A stretch of DNA of 64,000 bases from Rhodococcus globerulus NBRC 14531 (GTDB lineage Bacteria > Actinomycetota > Actinomycetes > Mycobacteriales > Mycobacteriaceae): positions 80,246 to 144,245 of the forward strand of contig NZ_BCWX01000008.1 in assembly GCF_001894805.1 (NCBI RefSeq), in the 5' to 3' direction. The number at the start of each line of letters is the position of its first letter. The first letter of the stretch is position 1. The position numbers were made by a program, and so were the translations under genes. Below are positions 1-11,512 of this stretch, piece after piece. Below the pieces are notes generated by a model, which ran no database searches, was not told the origin of the DNA, and was given only the letters and a program-made list of their open reading frames with translations.

Positions 1-41
1 CACAGCAGCCTCCTCGTGGGAACGTCTCTCCCTACGAAAGG

Positions 42-1886
42 TTACGTCACCAGCCGATACCTCAACATCATGTCGTGATCCTCGTGATCGAGCATGTGGC
101 AGTGCCAGACGTACCCTTGCAGATCGCCTGATCCACCACCGTGTCCACTGTGTTCCATCGCAGGTTCCTTCATCGCAGGATCTACCACCGCAGCTCGGGG
201 GAACGTGGCGTCGGGATCGAAGCCCAGTTCGTCGGCCGTCGGGAAGCGCACGATGATGCGCGTGATGGAGTTGGCATCCACGATGACGGTATCCTTGGCG
301 CCCGTCTCCCACACTTCCGGCGCCCGCATCGGCGAGGTCACGAAATCGTCCGCCGACGGCGTCCAGCGCGTCCCGAGATCCGGCAACGGGTACGCAGCCG
401 TGTACGCAGGTGTGTTGATGCTCTGCCTACCCAAGACCCGGAAAGTCACCAGGTGTAGGTGAATCGGATGCGGCTCTGTTGTGACGTTGATCAGATTCCA
501 CTGCTCGACGGTTCCCTGACGCGGCAATTCGATATCCGAGTCGGTATACCGCAAGTTGTTGAGCGACATGGTGATCGACGGATAGCTCGACGGCCGGGAC
601 AGTTGCATGATCGTCAGATTGCGGACTACGTCGGGCACGGCCGGGGGTGGTGGGGCAGCGGAACTCAATTGCTGCGGCACCGACCCGGTGAAACCCTTCG
701 CGCTACTCAGGTCGAACCGCGCGAACAGGGGCATCACCTGCGTACCGCGTTGCGCCACAGCCAAAGGCACCGGTTCATCGTTGCGCAGTTCCACACTGGT
801 ACCCGGTTCGAGCAAGCCGAAGTCGACCAGGAGATCAACCCGCTCGCCCGGGCTCAGACGCACATGATCCGTCGGCGCTGACGCTGCGAGCAATCCGGAT
901 TCGGAGCCGATCACCCAGAATCGCATACGATTTCCGAAGTACAGATTCCACACCGAGTACGACGCGGCATTGAGGACACGCAGGCGGTACAACCCCCGCG
1001 CCACTTCGATTCTGGGCCACACAACGCCGTTCACCACGCCAACGTCTCCGGGCGTCGCTGGATCCCAGGCACCCTGTGGTGTTGTCCACGTCGACCTGAC
1101 GCTTTGCCGTCCGTCGGAGGTGAATACCTTGTCCTGCAATATCAGTGGCAGTTCGAACTCCCCCGACGGTAAGCCGAGCGGATTGCCGGCCGTACCGGTG
1201 TCGTAGTTGTCGCGAAGCAGATACATACCGGCCAAGCCCGCGTAGACGTTCAGCCGAGTCATCCCCATGGCGTGGTCGTGATACCAGTGATTACCGCTAC
1301 CGCTGGGATTCCCGTTACCGGGGGCATTGCCGAACTCGTGCACCAATCCTTCGCCCGGACGCTGAATCAACTCGGGATTCCCGTCGTACTGCGGCGCGGT
1401 GACACCGCCATGCAGGTGCAGCGACGTGGGAACCTGTGTCCGATCGTTGTCGCTGAGACCGTGCAGACGCGAATCCACATCAGCGGCAAGAGGATGCGTG
1501 GTGATGTCGTTGGCGTACCGCAGCGTTAACGACTGCTCGACATGAGCCTCGATCGTCGGCCCGAGGTAGTCCATCCCGCCGTACCCCAGCGAAGGCGAAG
1601 GCGCCAGGTCAGGATGGAACCGGTGCATCGACGACGCGGCACGAAGCTCCAGGTCGCTACCGGCCAATTTCGGCGGAAATACCAGCGCCTCACGAAAGGG
1701 TTCCAACCGTGGCGAAGGCAATTGGAGCGGCCGCAGCGGGTCGATGTCAGGCAAAGCTGCGTGCGCAGATTCCCGAGCTGAAGCGGACCCCACCGACAGC
1801 GCGCCAAGTCCTGCCATCAATCCCAAGCCCTGCAGCACCGCGCGTCGACGGATCTTGTGCGGCTTGCCCACCACAGGTTCATCCAC
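42..1886 (-). CDS. Tat-exported multicopper oxidase (CotA/bilirubin-oxidase-like)
   Basis: Likely a secreted copper oxidase that couples one-electron oxidation of phenols, bilirubin-like compounds or metal ions to reduction of O2 to water. The N-terminus has a twin-arginine signal (RRRAVL at residues 13-18, then a hydrophobic Gly/Ala/Leu stretch to about 40), so it should be exported folded. All four copper-ligand motifs are visible: HLHGG (157-161), HWYHDH (200-205), HPIHLH in the C-terminal third, and HCHMLDHEDHDM (595-606) with the T1 Cys596 and axial Met606. At 614 aa it fits three-domain enzymes. A short Met/His/Gly-rich insertion just before the last motif could hold extra copper. Family clear; substrate unknown. 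Confidence 0.9.
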   Translation of the reverse strand: MDEPVVGKPHKIRRRAVLQGLGLMAGLGALSVGSASARESAHAALPDIDPLRPLQLPSPRLEPFREALVFPPKLAGSDLELRAASSMHRFHPDLAPSPSLGYGGMDYLGPTIEAHVEQSLTLRYANDITTHPLAADVDSRLHGLSDNDRTQVPTSLHLHGGVTAPQYDGNPELIQRPGEGLVHEFGNAPGNGNPSGSGNHWYHDHAMGMTRLNVYAGLAGMYLLRDNYDTGTAGNPLGLPSGEFELPLILQDKVFTSDGRQSVRSTWTTPQGAWDPATPGDVGVVNGVVWPRIEVARGLYRLRVLNAASYSVWNLYFGNRMRFWVIGSESGLLAASAPTDHVRLSPGERVDLLVDFGLLEPGTSVELRNDEPVPLAVAQRGTQVMPLFARFDLSSAKGFTGSVPQQLSSAAPPPPAVPDVVRNLTIMQLSRPSSYPSITMSLNNLRYTDSDIELPRQGTVEQWNLINVTTEPHPIHLHLVTFRVLGRQSINTPAYTAAYPLPDLGTRWTPSADDFVTSPMRAPEVWETGAKDTVIVDANSITRIIVRFPTADELGFDPDATFPRAAVVDPAMKEPAMEHSGHGGGSGDLQGYVWHCHMLDHEDHDMMLRYRLVT

Positions 1887-2016
1887 TACAGGCCCCTATC
1901 GCTGACGGCATCCGGACCGGATTACCCCTGCGGCTTCGAGGTCAAACACCGACTGCCTTCCGCCGAGGACTCGAAATCCTGATCGACGAGACCGAGTCGA
2001 GAGTTCGAGAAAACCC

Positions 2017-2045
2017 TTGAACTCGAAACTGTGTTCGATTAGGAT
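2017..2045 (+). promoter_or_regulatory. Predicted sigma70-type promoter of the DUF222/HNH gene
   Basis: TTGAAC at 2017-2022 and TAGGAT at 2040-2045 are separated by 17 bp, close to the housekeeping consensus. Transcription would begin near 2052, about 35 nt before the ATG at 2086, which supports that start over the in-frame codon at 2017 lying inside the -35 box. A 6-bp inverted repeat (GAGTTC 2001-2006, GAACTC 2019-2024) overlaps the -35 box and could be an operator. Confidence 0.6.
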
Positions 2046-2085
2046 GGAGTTATGCGGATCGGGGGATCCGAATCGGGGGAATTCA

Positions 2086-3402
2086 ATGAGAATCGATACG
2101 TCAGATGTGGTTTCCGGTTCTGCCGTGGGATTACGGTCCAGGCTGTGGCAAGCGCCGGTAGCTGACCTTCGTTCGGCCGCAATCGAGGCGAGCGCGGAGA
2201 TTTTGCGACTCGAAGCGATCCGCGTGGCCGTGGTCGACGAACTCTCGCTGCGCCCGGACGACCAGGTGCTCTGCTACCGCGGCGTCGGCCGATGGCTGGC
2301 AGCAAATACGATGCTGCAGATCCCTGCCGGAAACAAGATCGCCGCCCTTGGCGTCGCACTGCGGGCGTTTCCCGCAGTCGCACAACGCTTCGACGCCGGA
2401 GATTGCTCGTTCGATCATGCGGCACTGATTATTTCGTTCTGCGAGTCCCCACCAAAAGGAATGCCGGCCGAGGCACTTCCCCAGTGCATCGACGTTCTCC
2501 TGGCTGCAGCATCAGGAGTCGACGCGACAACAACCAAGCTGCGGTACGTCATCGCCACGTTGGAGCGAATGTTCGAGTCCGACAACATTCCACCGGCCGA
2601 AGATATCGACCGGAACGAGCTCCGGATCGCGTCGACGTTGAACGGTCGGGTTGTCGTTCGAGGCGATTTCGACGCCGTCACCGGCGAAATGATTCTCTCG
2701 GCCCTGTCGAATCTGACCATGCCCACCCCCGCTGCGGATGGAACCCCCGATGCCCGGTCGGCAGCCAAGCGAACAGCCGACGGATTCACCGAACTGATCC
2801 GCCGCTATCTCGATTGCGCAAAAACCGGTATCGACGGCGGCCAGCGGCCGCATCTGAACGTGCACATCAATGCCCGAGATCTCGCCGAACATCGCGACTG
2901 CGCGGCGCAGGAAGCCGTTGCAGAGGAAGAAGCTTCACTCGATCCGGACCTCTCCGATCTCGACGTGGGCCACATGCCGTGGATGGGACCACTGTCGGTC
3001 TCGCAGACCAGACTGCTCGGCTGCGACTGCTTCCTGTCGACAGTCCTACTCGACGACCACGGAGCGCCACTCGATGCGAGACCCGGAAAACGATTGGTCA
3101 CAGCCGAACAACGGGTCGCATTGATCGCCCGGGACAAAGGCTGCGCCTTCCCAGGGTGTGAGTGCGTGCCGGCATGGACCGACGCCCACCATATCCGTCA
3201 CTGGTCGAACGGCGGGCCGACGGTGATGAACAACCTTGTCCTGCTGTGTCGTTCACATCATCGGCTCATGCACCGCAAAACCGGATTTGTTGGCAAATGG
3301 GAGATTCGGATGGGCGCCGACAACAAACCCTGGTTCATTCCGCCGCCGGCGATCGACCCGCAGCAACACCCCAGACCGGCAAACAACACCTATCGAACCT
3401 GA
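2086..3402 (+). CDS. DUF222 / HNH endonuclease domain protein (13E12-repeat type)
   Basis: A 438-aa protein with a long helical DUF222 region and a C-terminal HNH nuclease motif (CAFPGCECVPAWTDAHH, then HWSNGGP and LCRSHHRLMH). These show the two CxxC-type zinc sites and the catalytic His of the HNH fold. Such proteins are multicopy in mycobacteria and rhodococci (the 13E12 repeat family). Their substrate is not established, and a role in mobile or defence DNA is only a guess. The ATG at 2086 is preferred because a GGGGGA ribosome site lies 5 nt upstream and a good promoter ends at 2045. No associated integrase or methylase is present. Confidence 0.85.
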   Translation: MRIDTSDVVSGSAVGLRSRLWQAPVADLRSAAIEASAEILRLEAIRVAVVDELSLRPDDQVLCYRGVGRWLAANTMLQIPAGNKIAALGVALRAFPAVAQRFDAGDCSFDHAALIISFCESPPKGMPAEALPQCIDVLLAAASGVDATTTKLRYVIATLERMFESDNIPPAEDIDRNELRIASTLNGRVVVRGDFDAVTGEMILSALSNLTMPTPAADGTPDARSAAKRTADGFTELIRRYLDCAKTGIDGGQRPHLNVHINARDLAEHRDCAAQEAVAEEEASLDPDLSDLDVGHMPWMGPLSVSQTRLLGCDCFLSTVLLDDHGAPLDARPGKRLVTAEQRVALIARDKGCAFPGCECVPAWTDAHHIRHWSNGGPTVMNNLVLLCRSHHRLMHRKTGFVGKWEIRMGADNKPWFIPPPAIDPQQHPRPANNTYRT

Positions 3403-3435
3403 GAAAACGTCTCAGGCACAACAGAACACGGCCGA

Positions 3436-3467
3436 GCACCGCATCGAAGGAGACCTCGATGCGGTGC
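3436..3467. terminator. Hairpin between convergent genes
   Basis: A perfect 12-bp stem (GCACCGCATCGA at 3436-3447 pairing with 3456-3467, 8-nt loop) lies between the HNH gene and the convergent DUF2236 gene. It has no T-run, so it is either an intrinsic terminator of the actinobacterial U-less type or a processing hairpin. Confidence 0.5.
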
Positions 3468-3485
3468 CAAAAGCCGTGGGTTCAG

Positions 3486-4418
3486 TCAGACTGCCTGCGG
3501 AACTTTGGTGATGCGCGGGAATCGCTCCCGAATTTCCGCCGGCGTGACCACCCTCGGGTCGAGAGGTTGCTCGTCACGCAGATGACGCTCCAGCACCTTG
3601 CCGGTCATCGGCGCAATGACTTTCAGAGCAGCGGTCATATTCTTCGGCGAACTACCCACACGCACCGCAGTTCGCACTGCCGGTGCAATTGCCTTGTCCA
3701 GCAACGCCGGTTGATCAAATCCACCCATGGTTCGCATCCAGCCAGGCAATGTTGCGATTGTTGCCGGCGCGACCAATCGACTGAAAGTCGCGAACTTCGT
3801 TTTCCCCTGCGCCCTGGGCGTTCTCAGCAGATAGTGCATCGCTCGGTTGGCACGTTCGGAGGTACACAATCTGGGCCTGACTTCTGCAAAGTACTCACGT
3901 ACCTCTTCGCGGGAGCGTGGAACGTCGGATGCCTTGCATGTCTGCAACTGCGCGGCAACTACACATTCCTCCCAGTACCGCTGCTCTTCGACGGCAGAAA
4001 GTGTACCCGGACCGTACATTTCGTAGCACTTGAGCACCGAATGCCAACCGGTCACATGGATCCAGAGTTGCGAGGCCGGATTGTTTGCACTGTAACGAGT
4101 TCCGGTGATCGGTTCGATGCCCGTGGCCTGAGCATGAACCGTCATGAGATGGTCGGACAAGGCCATCACCGTCCGCCCATCGGCGGTCGCGACGGTCAGG
4201 AAGTATGCCAGTGTTCGGTCGAGTCGCCCCGCTGGATCACTGTAGATACCACTCATATCTGCCACCGCCGCGGCAAGGAAGGGGTCGAAGTGCTCGAGCA
4301 CCACCGACCGCTGGAAGCCGATCAATGCTGTCGGCGCGGCCCAGATCTTCCAACTGGGTGATCTTGGGCCGAAGAAGCCGTAATCCTCACGCGGTCGATC
4401 CATAGCCAGTCCAGACAT
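3486..4418 (-). CDS. DUF2236 / MpaB-like oxygenase-family protein
   Basis: A 310-aa protein of the DUF2236 family (ER-bound oxygenase MpaB / rubber oxygenase Lcp catalytic domain). Visible family signatures are the YGFFGPRSPSWKI N-terminus, an ADGRTVMALSDHLMTVHAQ helix carrying a candidate heme-ligand His, and WIHVTGWHSVLKCYEMYG. Lcp homologues bind b-type heme and cleave polyisoprene, but most bacterial members have no known substrate. There is no signal peptide, so it is probably cytoplasmic. The ATG at 4418 has AAGGGGAC just upstream. The divergent TetR gene at 4566 is its likely regulator. Confidence 0.75.
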   Translation of the reverse strand: MSGLAMDRPREDYGFFGPRSPSWKIWAAPTALIGFQRSVVLEHFDPFLAAAVADMSGIYSDPAGRLDRTLAYFLTVATADGRTVMALSDHLMTVHAQATGIEPITGTRYSANNPASQLWIHVTGWHSVLKCYEMYGPGTLSAVEEQRYWEECVVAAQLQTCKASDVPRSREEVREYFAEVRPRLCTSERANRAMHYLLRTPRAQGKTKFATFSRLVAPATIATLPGWMRTMGGFDQPALLDKAIAPAVRTAVRVGSSPKNMTAALKVIAPMTGKVLERHLRDEQPLDPRVVTPAEIRERFPRITKVPQAV

Positions 4419-4459
4419 TCGAGGTCCCCTTCATCTCTGCCGCCCCACCAACCACCATT

Positions 4460-4512
4460 GAATACAACGCCACCGTAACAATTGCAGACGCCGAATACAA
4501 CGGTTGCGTATT
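4460..4512. promoter_or_regulatory. Candidate TetR operator between DUF2236 and tetR genes
   Basis: GAATACAACG occurs twice as a direct repeat (4460-4469 and 4493-4502). The second copy continues into an imperfect palindrome with AATAC/GTATT arms around CAACGGTTG. It sits in the shared divergent promoter region. Low-to-moderate confidence because the dyad is imperfect. Confidence 0.35.
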
Positions 4513-4565
4513 ATTCACGAAGAAGTGGCAGGCAGATTAGGGTGGGAGCGGAGGTGAGGCACACG

Positions 4566-5207
4566 ATGACCAGGTCACAGGCAGACACAACGGACACACC
4601 GCGACGCAAATACGCCCCTCGCATGGCGCCCGAGCAACGACGCGAACAGCTCCTCGACGCAGCATTCGAGATCACCGGCCGCGTTGGCCTGCACAACCTC
4701 AGCATGGAATCCGTCGCTGCCGAAGCCGGCGTCGGCAAGCCTGTCCTCTACACGATTTTCGACACCAGGACCGATCTCGTCGCCGCACTCCTACGCCGCG
4801 AGCACGAGCGAGCCATCACTCAGGTGCTCGAAACCATGCCGACAGATCTGAGCGAGCTCGGCCCAGCGGCGTCATACACCGGGACCGTTGGCGCCTTCGT
4901 CGACGCCGTACTCGAGAACCCGACGCGCTGGCGCCTGATTCTGACGTCTGTCGAGAACGCCCCCAGCGAGTATCACGGCTTGCTGAAGCTCTCTCGCGGA
5001 GCTGTCTTCGCCCGCGCCGAAGAACTGGCGCGCGCCGGGATTGCCCTCGAACCGAAGCTCGAAGGCCTTGATCCGGTTCTCCTCGCACACACCATGATGT
5101 CGTTTGCCGAAATGCTCGGACGACTGGCCGTCAGCGACCCCGAAGCCTATACCCGAGAACGACTTTCCGCTTTTGCGGTTGCTCTCGCCCAGTCGGTCGG
5201 GCGTTAG
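4566..5207 (+). CDS. TetR/AcrR-family transcriptional regulator
   Basis: A 213-aa regulator with an N-terminal TetR helix-turn-helix (about residues 20-65: REQLLDAAFEITGRVG, SMESVAAEAGVGKPVLYTIF) and a variable ligand-binding C-terminal domain. The ATG at 4566 is chosen because GGAGGTG lies 9 nt upstream; the earlier in-frame ATG at 4482 would sit inside the divergent promoter region. It is transcribed away from the DUF2236 gene and probably controls it and itself. The ligand cannot be predicted. Confidence 0.85.
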   Translation: MTRSQADTTDTPRRKYAPRMAPEQRREQLLDAAFEITGRVGLHNLSMESVAAEAGVGKPVLYTIFDTRTDLVAALLRREHERAITQVLETMPTDLSELGPAASYTGTVGAFVDAVLENPTRWRLILTSVENAPSEYHGLLKLSRGAVFARAEELARAGIALEPKLEGLDPVLLAHTMMSFAEMLGRLAVSDPEAYTRERLSAFAVALAQSVGR

Positions 5208-5250
5208 CAGACCACTGAAACCTGTCGGTCGGATCTGCTTCAATACACGC

Positions 5251-5592
5251 ATGACATCACCATCGATCGAACCGCTGCAGCTCTTCGAAACATCTCCCGG
5301 AAACTGGTCACTGATGCTCACCGACCAGCACTTCGGCAAGGTGGCAGCGGTATTCGAGCAGGTAGAGGGCTTCGAAGGTTCCGGCTACGACTGGGCGTCG
5401 GTGGCCCATGCAGTGGTTGGTCGCGACGCACCACATCTGGAGGGCCGATTCGGCACCGATCCCGAAGCGGGCATGTTTGTTGCGTACGGCGGCGACCACG
5501 AAGCTCTTGGTGAACTCGGTGTGCTTCTCGCCAAGGCGTATTCGGATGCCGAGTACCTCGGCGGACTCGTCGCTATTTCCGAACTCGACTAG
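5251..5592 (+). CDS. Imm51-family immunity-like protein
   Basis: A 113-aa cytoplasmic protein resembling the Imm51 family (immunity protein 51), with the typical segments GFEGSGYDWASVAHAV and FGTDPEAGMFVAYGGD. Imm51 proteins are predicted to neutralise polymorphic toxins. No toxin or secretion gene lies next to it, so it is an orphan here. It begins 43 bp after the TetR gene on the same strand and may be cotranscribed. Family assignment is from remembered motifs, not from a search. Confidence 0.65.
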   Translation: MTSPSIEPLQLFETSPGNWSLMLTDQHFGKVAAVFEQVEGFEGSGYDWASVAHAVVGRDAPHLEGRFGTDPEAGMFVAYGGDHEALGELGVLLAKAYSDAEYLGGLVAISELD

Positions 5593-5610
5593 AACCCCTG
5601 TCGAAACGAC

Positions 5611-5640
5611 ATCGGCCCCACACCTAGGTGCGGGGCCGAT
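5611..5640. terminator. Bidirectional terminator hairpin
   Basis: Arms of 13 bp (ATCGGCCCCACAC and GTGCGGGGCCGAT, one mismatch) around CTAG lie between the convergent Imm51 and asd genes. The G+C-rich stem suits an intrinsic terminator serving both strands. Confidence 0.7.
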
Positions 5641-5653
5641 ACCGAACAAAGGA

Positions 5654-6694
<1,041 letters not shown>

Positions 6695-7213
6695 TTACCG
6701 TCCTGTTCCTGCGTGTACTACAGCTTCTTCGTCGCCGCCGAGACCGAAAGCGGCGTGGATAACGCGCACGGCATCGTCGAGTTCGGTGTCCTTGACCAGC
6801 ACGGAGATGCGGATCTCGGAGGTCGAGATGAGATCGATGTTGATGTCGGCCTTGGCCAGTGCCTCACAGAACGTGGCCGTGACGCCCGGGTGGCTCCGCA
6901 TTCCGGCACCGACCAGGGAAACCTTGCCGATGTGGTCGTCGAACAAGATCTGTGTGAAGCCGATGTCTTCCTGACGCTTGGTCAGGATCTCGACGGCGCG
7001 GGGGCCGTCGGCGGTCGGCAGCGTGAAGGTGATGTCCGTCTTGTTGGTCTCCACCTTGGAGATGTTCTGCAGCACCATGTCGATGTTGATCTCGGCATCG
7101 GAGACAGCGCGGAACACCTTGGCAGCATGTCCCGGTGTGTCCGGCAATCCGACAACGGTGATCTTGGCTTCGCCGCGATCGTGCGCGACTCCGGTGATCA
7201 GGGCCTCTTCCAC
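6695..7213 (-). CDS. Aspartokinase beta subunit from an internal in-frame start
   Basis: Codon 250 of ask is GTG (7213-7211) and is preceded by a perfect GGAGGA ribosome site 7 nt upstream, within the ask coding sequence. The product would be 172 aa, covering only the regulatory ACT domains. In Corynebacterium glutamicum the beta subunit also starts at residue 250 of a 421-aa alpha chain and is 172 aa, so the position agrees exactly. The enzyme would be an alpha2beta2 complex with feedback sites at alpha/beta interfaces. An ATG five codons earlier (7228) has a poorer ribosome site. Confidence 0.8.
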   Translation of the reverse strand: MEEALITGVAHDRGEAKITVVGLPDTPGHAAKVFRAVSDAEINIDMVLQNISKVETNKTDITFTLPTADGPRAVEILTKRQEDIGFTQILFDDHIGKVSLVGAGMRSHPGVTATFCEALAKADINIDLISTSEIRISVLVKDTELDDAVRVIHAAFGLGGDEEAVVHAGTGR

Positions 7214-7960
7214 AGGAATGTCCTCCATCGATCCGGACACGATTGTTCCGGGCTTGGTGGTGTATGACGAACGGACGTGCACGGGCACGTTGTAACGACG
7301 GGCGTACTCGACGCACCGGAGCATGAGTACCTTGGCACCACACGCTGCGAGTTCGAGCATTTCCTCGAAGGAAACCGTCTCGAGGCGGTGAGCGTCGGGG
7401 ACGATGCGCGGGTCGGCGGAGAAAACGCCGTCGACGTCGGTGTAGATCTCGCACACGTCGGCGTTGAGCGCAGCTGCCAACGCTACGGCGGTGGTGTCCG
7501 ATCCACCGCGTCCGAGCGTCGTGATGTCTTTACTGTCCTGGCTGACGCCTTGGAATCCGGCGACCAGAACGATCGAGCCTTCGTCGAGCGCCGTGCGAAC
7601 ACGGCCGGGCGTGACGTCGATGATCTTGGCGTTTCCGTGGCTGCCGGTCGTGATGACTCCGGCTTGTGAGCCCGAGAACGAACGAGCCTCAGCGCCGAGA
7701 GAATGAATTGCCATCGCAACCAAGGAGTTGGAGATGCGCTCACCCGAGGTCAGCAGCATGTCCATTTCACGGGCCGGCGGGGAAGGGCACACCTGCTGAG
7801 CCAAGTCGAGAAGCTCATCGGTGGTATCGCCCATCGCTGACACCACGACGACGACATCATTGCCGGCCTTCTTGGTCTCGACGATCCGTTCAGCGACTCG
7901 TCGGATGCGCTCGGCGGTTGCCACCGAGGATCCGCCGTACTTCTGGACGACGAGAGCCAC
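6695..7960 (-). CDS. ask: Aspartokinase, alpha subunit
   Basis: Phosphorylates aspartate, the first and feedback-controlled step of the aspartate-family pathway. At 421 aa it equals the length of corynebacterial LysC. It shows the kinase motif KYGGSSVA (7-14), the FQGVSQ and [16 protein letters not shown] substrate/ATP motifs, and two C-terminal ACT domains (about 260-421) that bind lysine/threonine. The GTG start has GGAGGT 8 nt upstream. An internal start yields a separate beta subunit (see 6695-7213). Confidence 0.97.
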   Translation of the reverse strand: MALVVQKYGGSSVATAERIRRVAERIVETKKAGNDVVVVVSAMGDTTDELLDLAQQVCPSPPAREMDMLLTSGERISNSLVAMAIHSLGAEARSFSGSQAGVITTGSHGNAKIIDVTPGRVRTALDEGSIVLVAGFQGVSQDSKDITTLGRGGSDTTAVALAAALNADVCEIYTDVDGVFSADPRIVPDAHRLETVSFEEMLELAACGAKVLMLRCVEYARRYNVPVHVRSSYTTKPGTIVSGSMEDIPVEEALITGVAHDRGEAKITVVGLPDTPGHAAKVFRAVSDAEINIDMVLQNISKVETNKTDITFTLPTADGPRAVEILTKRQEDIGFTQILFDDHIGKVSLVGAGMRSHPGVTATFCEALAKADINIDLISTSEIRISVLVKDTELDDAVRVIHAAFGLGGDEEAVVHAGTGR

Positions 7961-8009
7961 GCGTTTCTACCTCCAGGTCGAAATTGTTTACAGATACCAG
8001 AGGTCGAGC

Positions 8010-8860
8010 TTACCGACGTGGCCCTGGGACTTCCCGACGCGTACTGACCTCGGCCCTTACCTCGGGTTCGGATTCACGCCGGATCAGTTGCGAGATCCCG
8101 TTTCGCATTGACGTCGCTGAACGCGAACCACCGGCAACGTAACCGACAACGGCGACGGCAACTCCGCAGGCGAGGAGGATGCGGATGCTGCTGACCAGTG
8201 AACTCGCGACGGTGTCGAACACTGCAGCGGCCGCGTCAGGGGACACGATGTCTTGATTGTGTAAATAATCCCGGCGCACGACAGCCAGCGCCACGAGCAG
8301 GGCAATCATGCCAACCGCCGTTGCCAGCCCGACCAGTGAGAGTGCGCGCATTCGCTTCGGCGCAATCGCGATAGCGACCACGGCACAGAGCGCGGCCGCC
8401 CACGGCAACCACAAGGCGGCGCGGTCGAGGGCATTCGAGTACCGCTGGGCCGACACCAGTTCGTCGGATTGCAGGATCTCGAACTGCGGATCGAATGTCG
8501 GGAGGCGATCGACGACAGTAAACCCGCGGTCGTACACCCGAGCCCGTAGATCCGTCATGACCGGCTCGAGGGACAGCGTGACGGTTCCGTCTTCATCCGC
8601 CCTCATGATGCCGTCGGTCGCCCGGCCGGTCACCGCCGCGGCAAGTTGTGCGTGGGCCGCCCAGTCAGTTCTTCGGTCAATCGGTCTGCGACCGCTTCCT
8701 GCACTGCCGGTTCGGACGCCAACGGCGCAACCGTGTCGACATAACTGTCGGTGTTGTTCACCTGAGTGTGGACGAACAGCGCCACTACCGAGGCCGCGGT
8801 GCTCAACGCACCGGTCACGATCAGGACACAGCAGAGTATCCATCGCGACACTCGGGTCAC
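8010..8860 (-). pseudogene. Frameshifted conserved membrane protein
   Basis: The N-terminal part (GTG 8860, MTRVSRWILC, one membrane helix, then a DSYVDTVAPLASEPAVQEAV segment) and the C-terminal part (three predicted helices, about 8080-8420) lie in different frames. Adding one G to the GGG at about 8660-8662 joins them into a 283-aa four-helix protein with a large extracytoplasmic loop. This is either a real 1-bp deletion or a sequencing error. The GTG overlaps the stop of the preceding gene (GTGA), so the two are translationally coupled. ask begins 49 bp downstream and may share the transcript. Function unknown. Confidence 0.7.
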
Positions 8861-9225
8861 GGGCGATTGCCGCGAGTGGGCTTGATCTTGGCCGTGATGC
8901 GGTGAATACGGAGGTCGTCGGGAGGTATCCGGAAGGTCTCGTGCACGTTGACCGTCATCAGATTCTTGCCGAACAACCCTGCGTCGAGGAGGTACTCGGC
9001 TACGACATTATCGCCGTCGACGCTCCACCCCACATCTCGGATCGCACGCACCAGACGAAACTGCGGACCACCGGACAGGCTGCGCCGCAAGTGATTTCCC
9101 GAAAACCCGGTTTTGATCCCCGCCTCGTGTCGCACGGCATCCGGAGCCAGCGGCACTGAATTACCGTCGTGTGAGAGAAGCGCATCGAGGTACGTGCGCG
9201 CCACAGCAATTCGAGGATCATCCAT
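8857..9225 (-). CDS. Small conserved protein, NTF2/SnoaL-like
   Basis: A 122-aa soluble protein with an alternating helix-sheet pattern resembling NTF2-like cone folds (N-terminal ARTYLDALLSHD helix, C-terminal HETFRIPPDDLRIHRITAKI strands). No catalytic motif can be named. It heads a minus-strand set running through the frameshifted membrane gene to ask-asd, and is divergent from leuA. The fold is an inference from pattern only. Confidence 0.6.
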   Translation of the reverse strand: MDDPRIAVARTYLDALLSHDGNSVPLAPDAVRHEAGIKTGFSGNHLRRSLSGGPQFRLVRAIRDVGWSVDGDNVVAEYLLDAGLFGKNLMTVNVHETFRIPPDDLRIHRITAKIKPTRGNRP

Positions 9226-9337
9226 GCGATCAGTCGATCATTTCGGAGCACGAAACAACAGCACCGTTCAACGACAATTTCGGCATGTCGCCGATACCCC
9301 ACCTCATTCGCCGACATTCCAGGAGTAGAGTGCAGTG

Positions 9338-9451
9338 CATGCAGCGCGCACTCCTTCTTGGTTGCCGCGACGGGGTCTGATCCAGACTGGCCTCCCGTCG
9401 CGGGGTTTTGTGTGCGCCGGTCGACCAAGCCTTCCGGACTTTCGGTCTTGA
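9338..9451 (+). CDS. Predicted leucine leader peptide of leuA
   Basis: A short frame begins at ATG 9338 and reads MQRALLLGLP, with four Leu codons among codons 5-9 (CTC CTT CTT GGG TTG). It lies 159 bp upstream of leuA, with AGGAG at 9320-9324. Its Leu codons immediately precede the terminator stem at 9365-9403, the geometry expected for ribosome-mediated attenuation: stalling at Leu codons when leucyl-tRNA is scarce would disfavour the terminator. The frame runs on to TGA at 9449, so translation would continue through the hairpin; a short leader with an early stop is more usual. Confidence 0.55.
   Translation, partial: HAARTPSWLPRRGLIQTGLPSRGFVCAGRPSLPDFRS
9365..9410 (+). terminator. Attenuator terminator in the leuA leader
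   Basis: A perfect 10-bp stem (CCGCGACGGG 9365-9374, CCCGTCGCGG 9394-9403) is followed by GGTTTTG, the form of an intrinsic terminator. It lies upstream of leuA and directly after a run of Leu codons, so it is read as the switch of a leucine attenuator. Confidence 0.7.
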
Positions 9452-11305
<1,854 letters not shown>

Positions 11306-11316
11306 GACAACTGTCG

Positions 11317-11352
11317 AGTGTGGCTCCTATCCATTCGGATAGGAGCCACACT
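11317..11352 (+). terminator. Terminator after leuA
   Basis: A perfect 16-bp stem (AGTGTGGCTCCTATCC at 11317-11332 with 11337-11352) around ATTC, 12 nt after the leuA stop, followed by TTG. Confidence 0.85.
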
Positions 11353-11512
11353 TGTCTGAACTTCACATCGATTTTCGATGAACGACGTACGTCCTGAATC
11401 GGATATTAAAGAATTCATTACCGTTATTTCATCCTTTGAGGATGATGCGGATGTGGTCACCGCGTGAGATAGTTCATCTCAGACAATTCCGACCTGCGAA
11501 ATGGGGCTCGAC

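Noticed and set aside
8650..8670. Programmed -1 frameshift in the membrane gene.
   Set aside because: The overlap lacks a slippery X-XXY-YYZ heptamer; a missing G in a GGG run is simpler.
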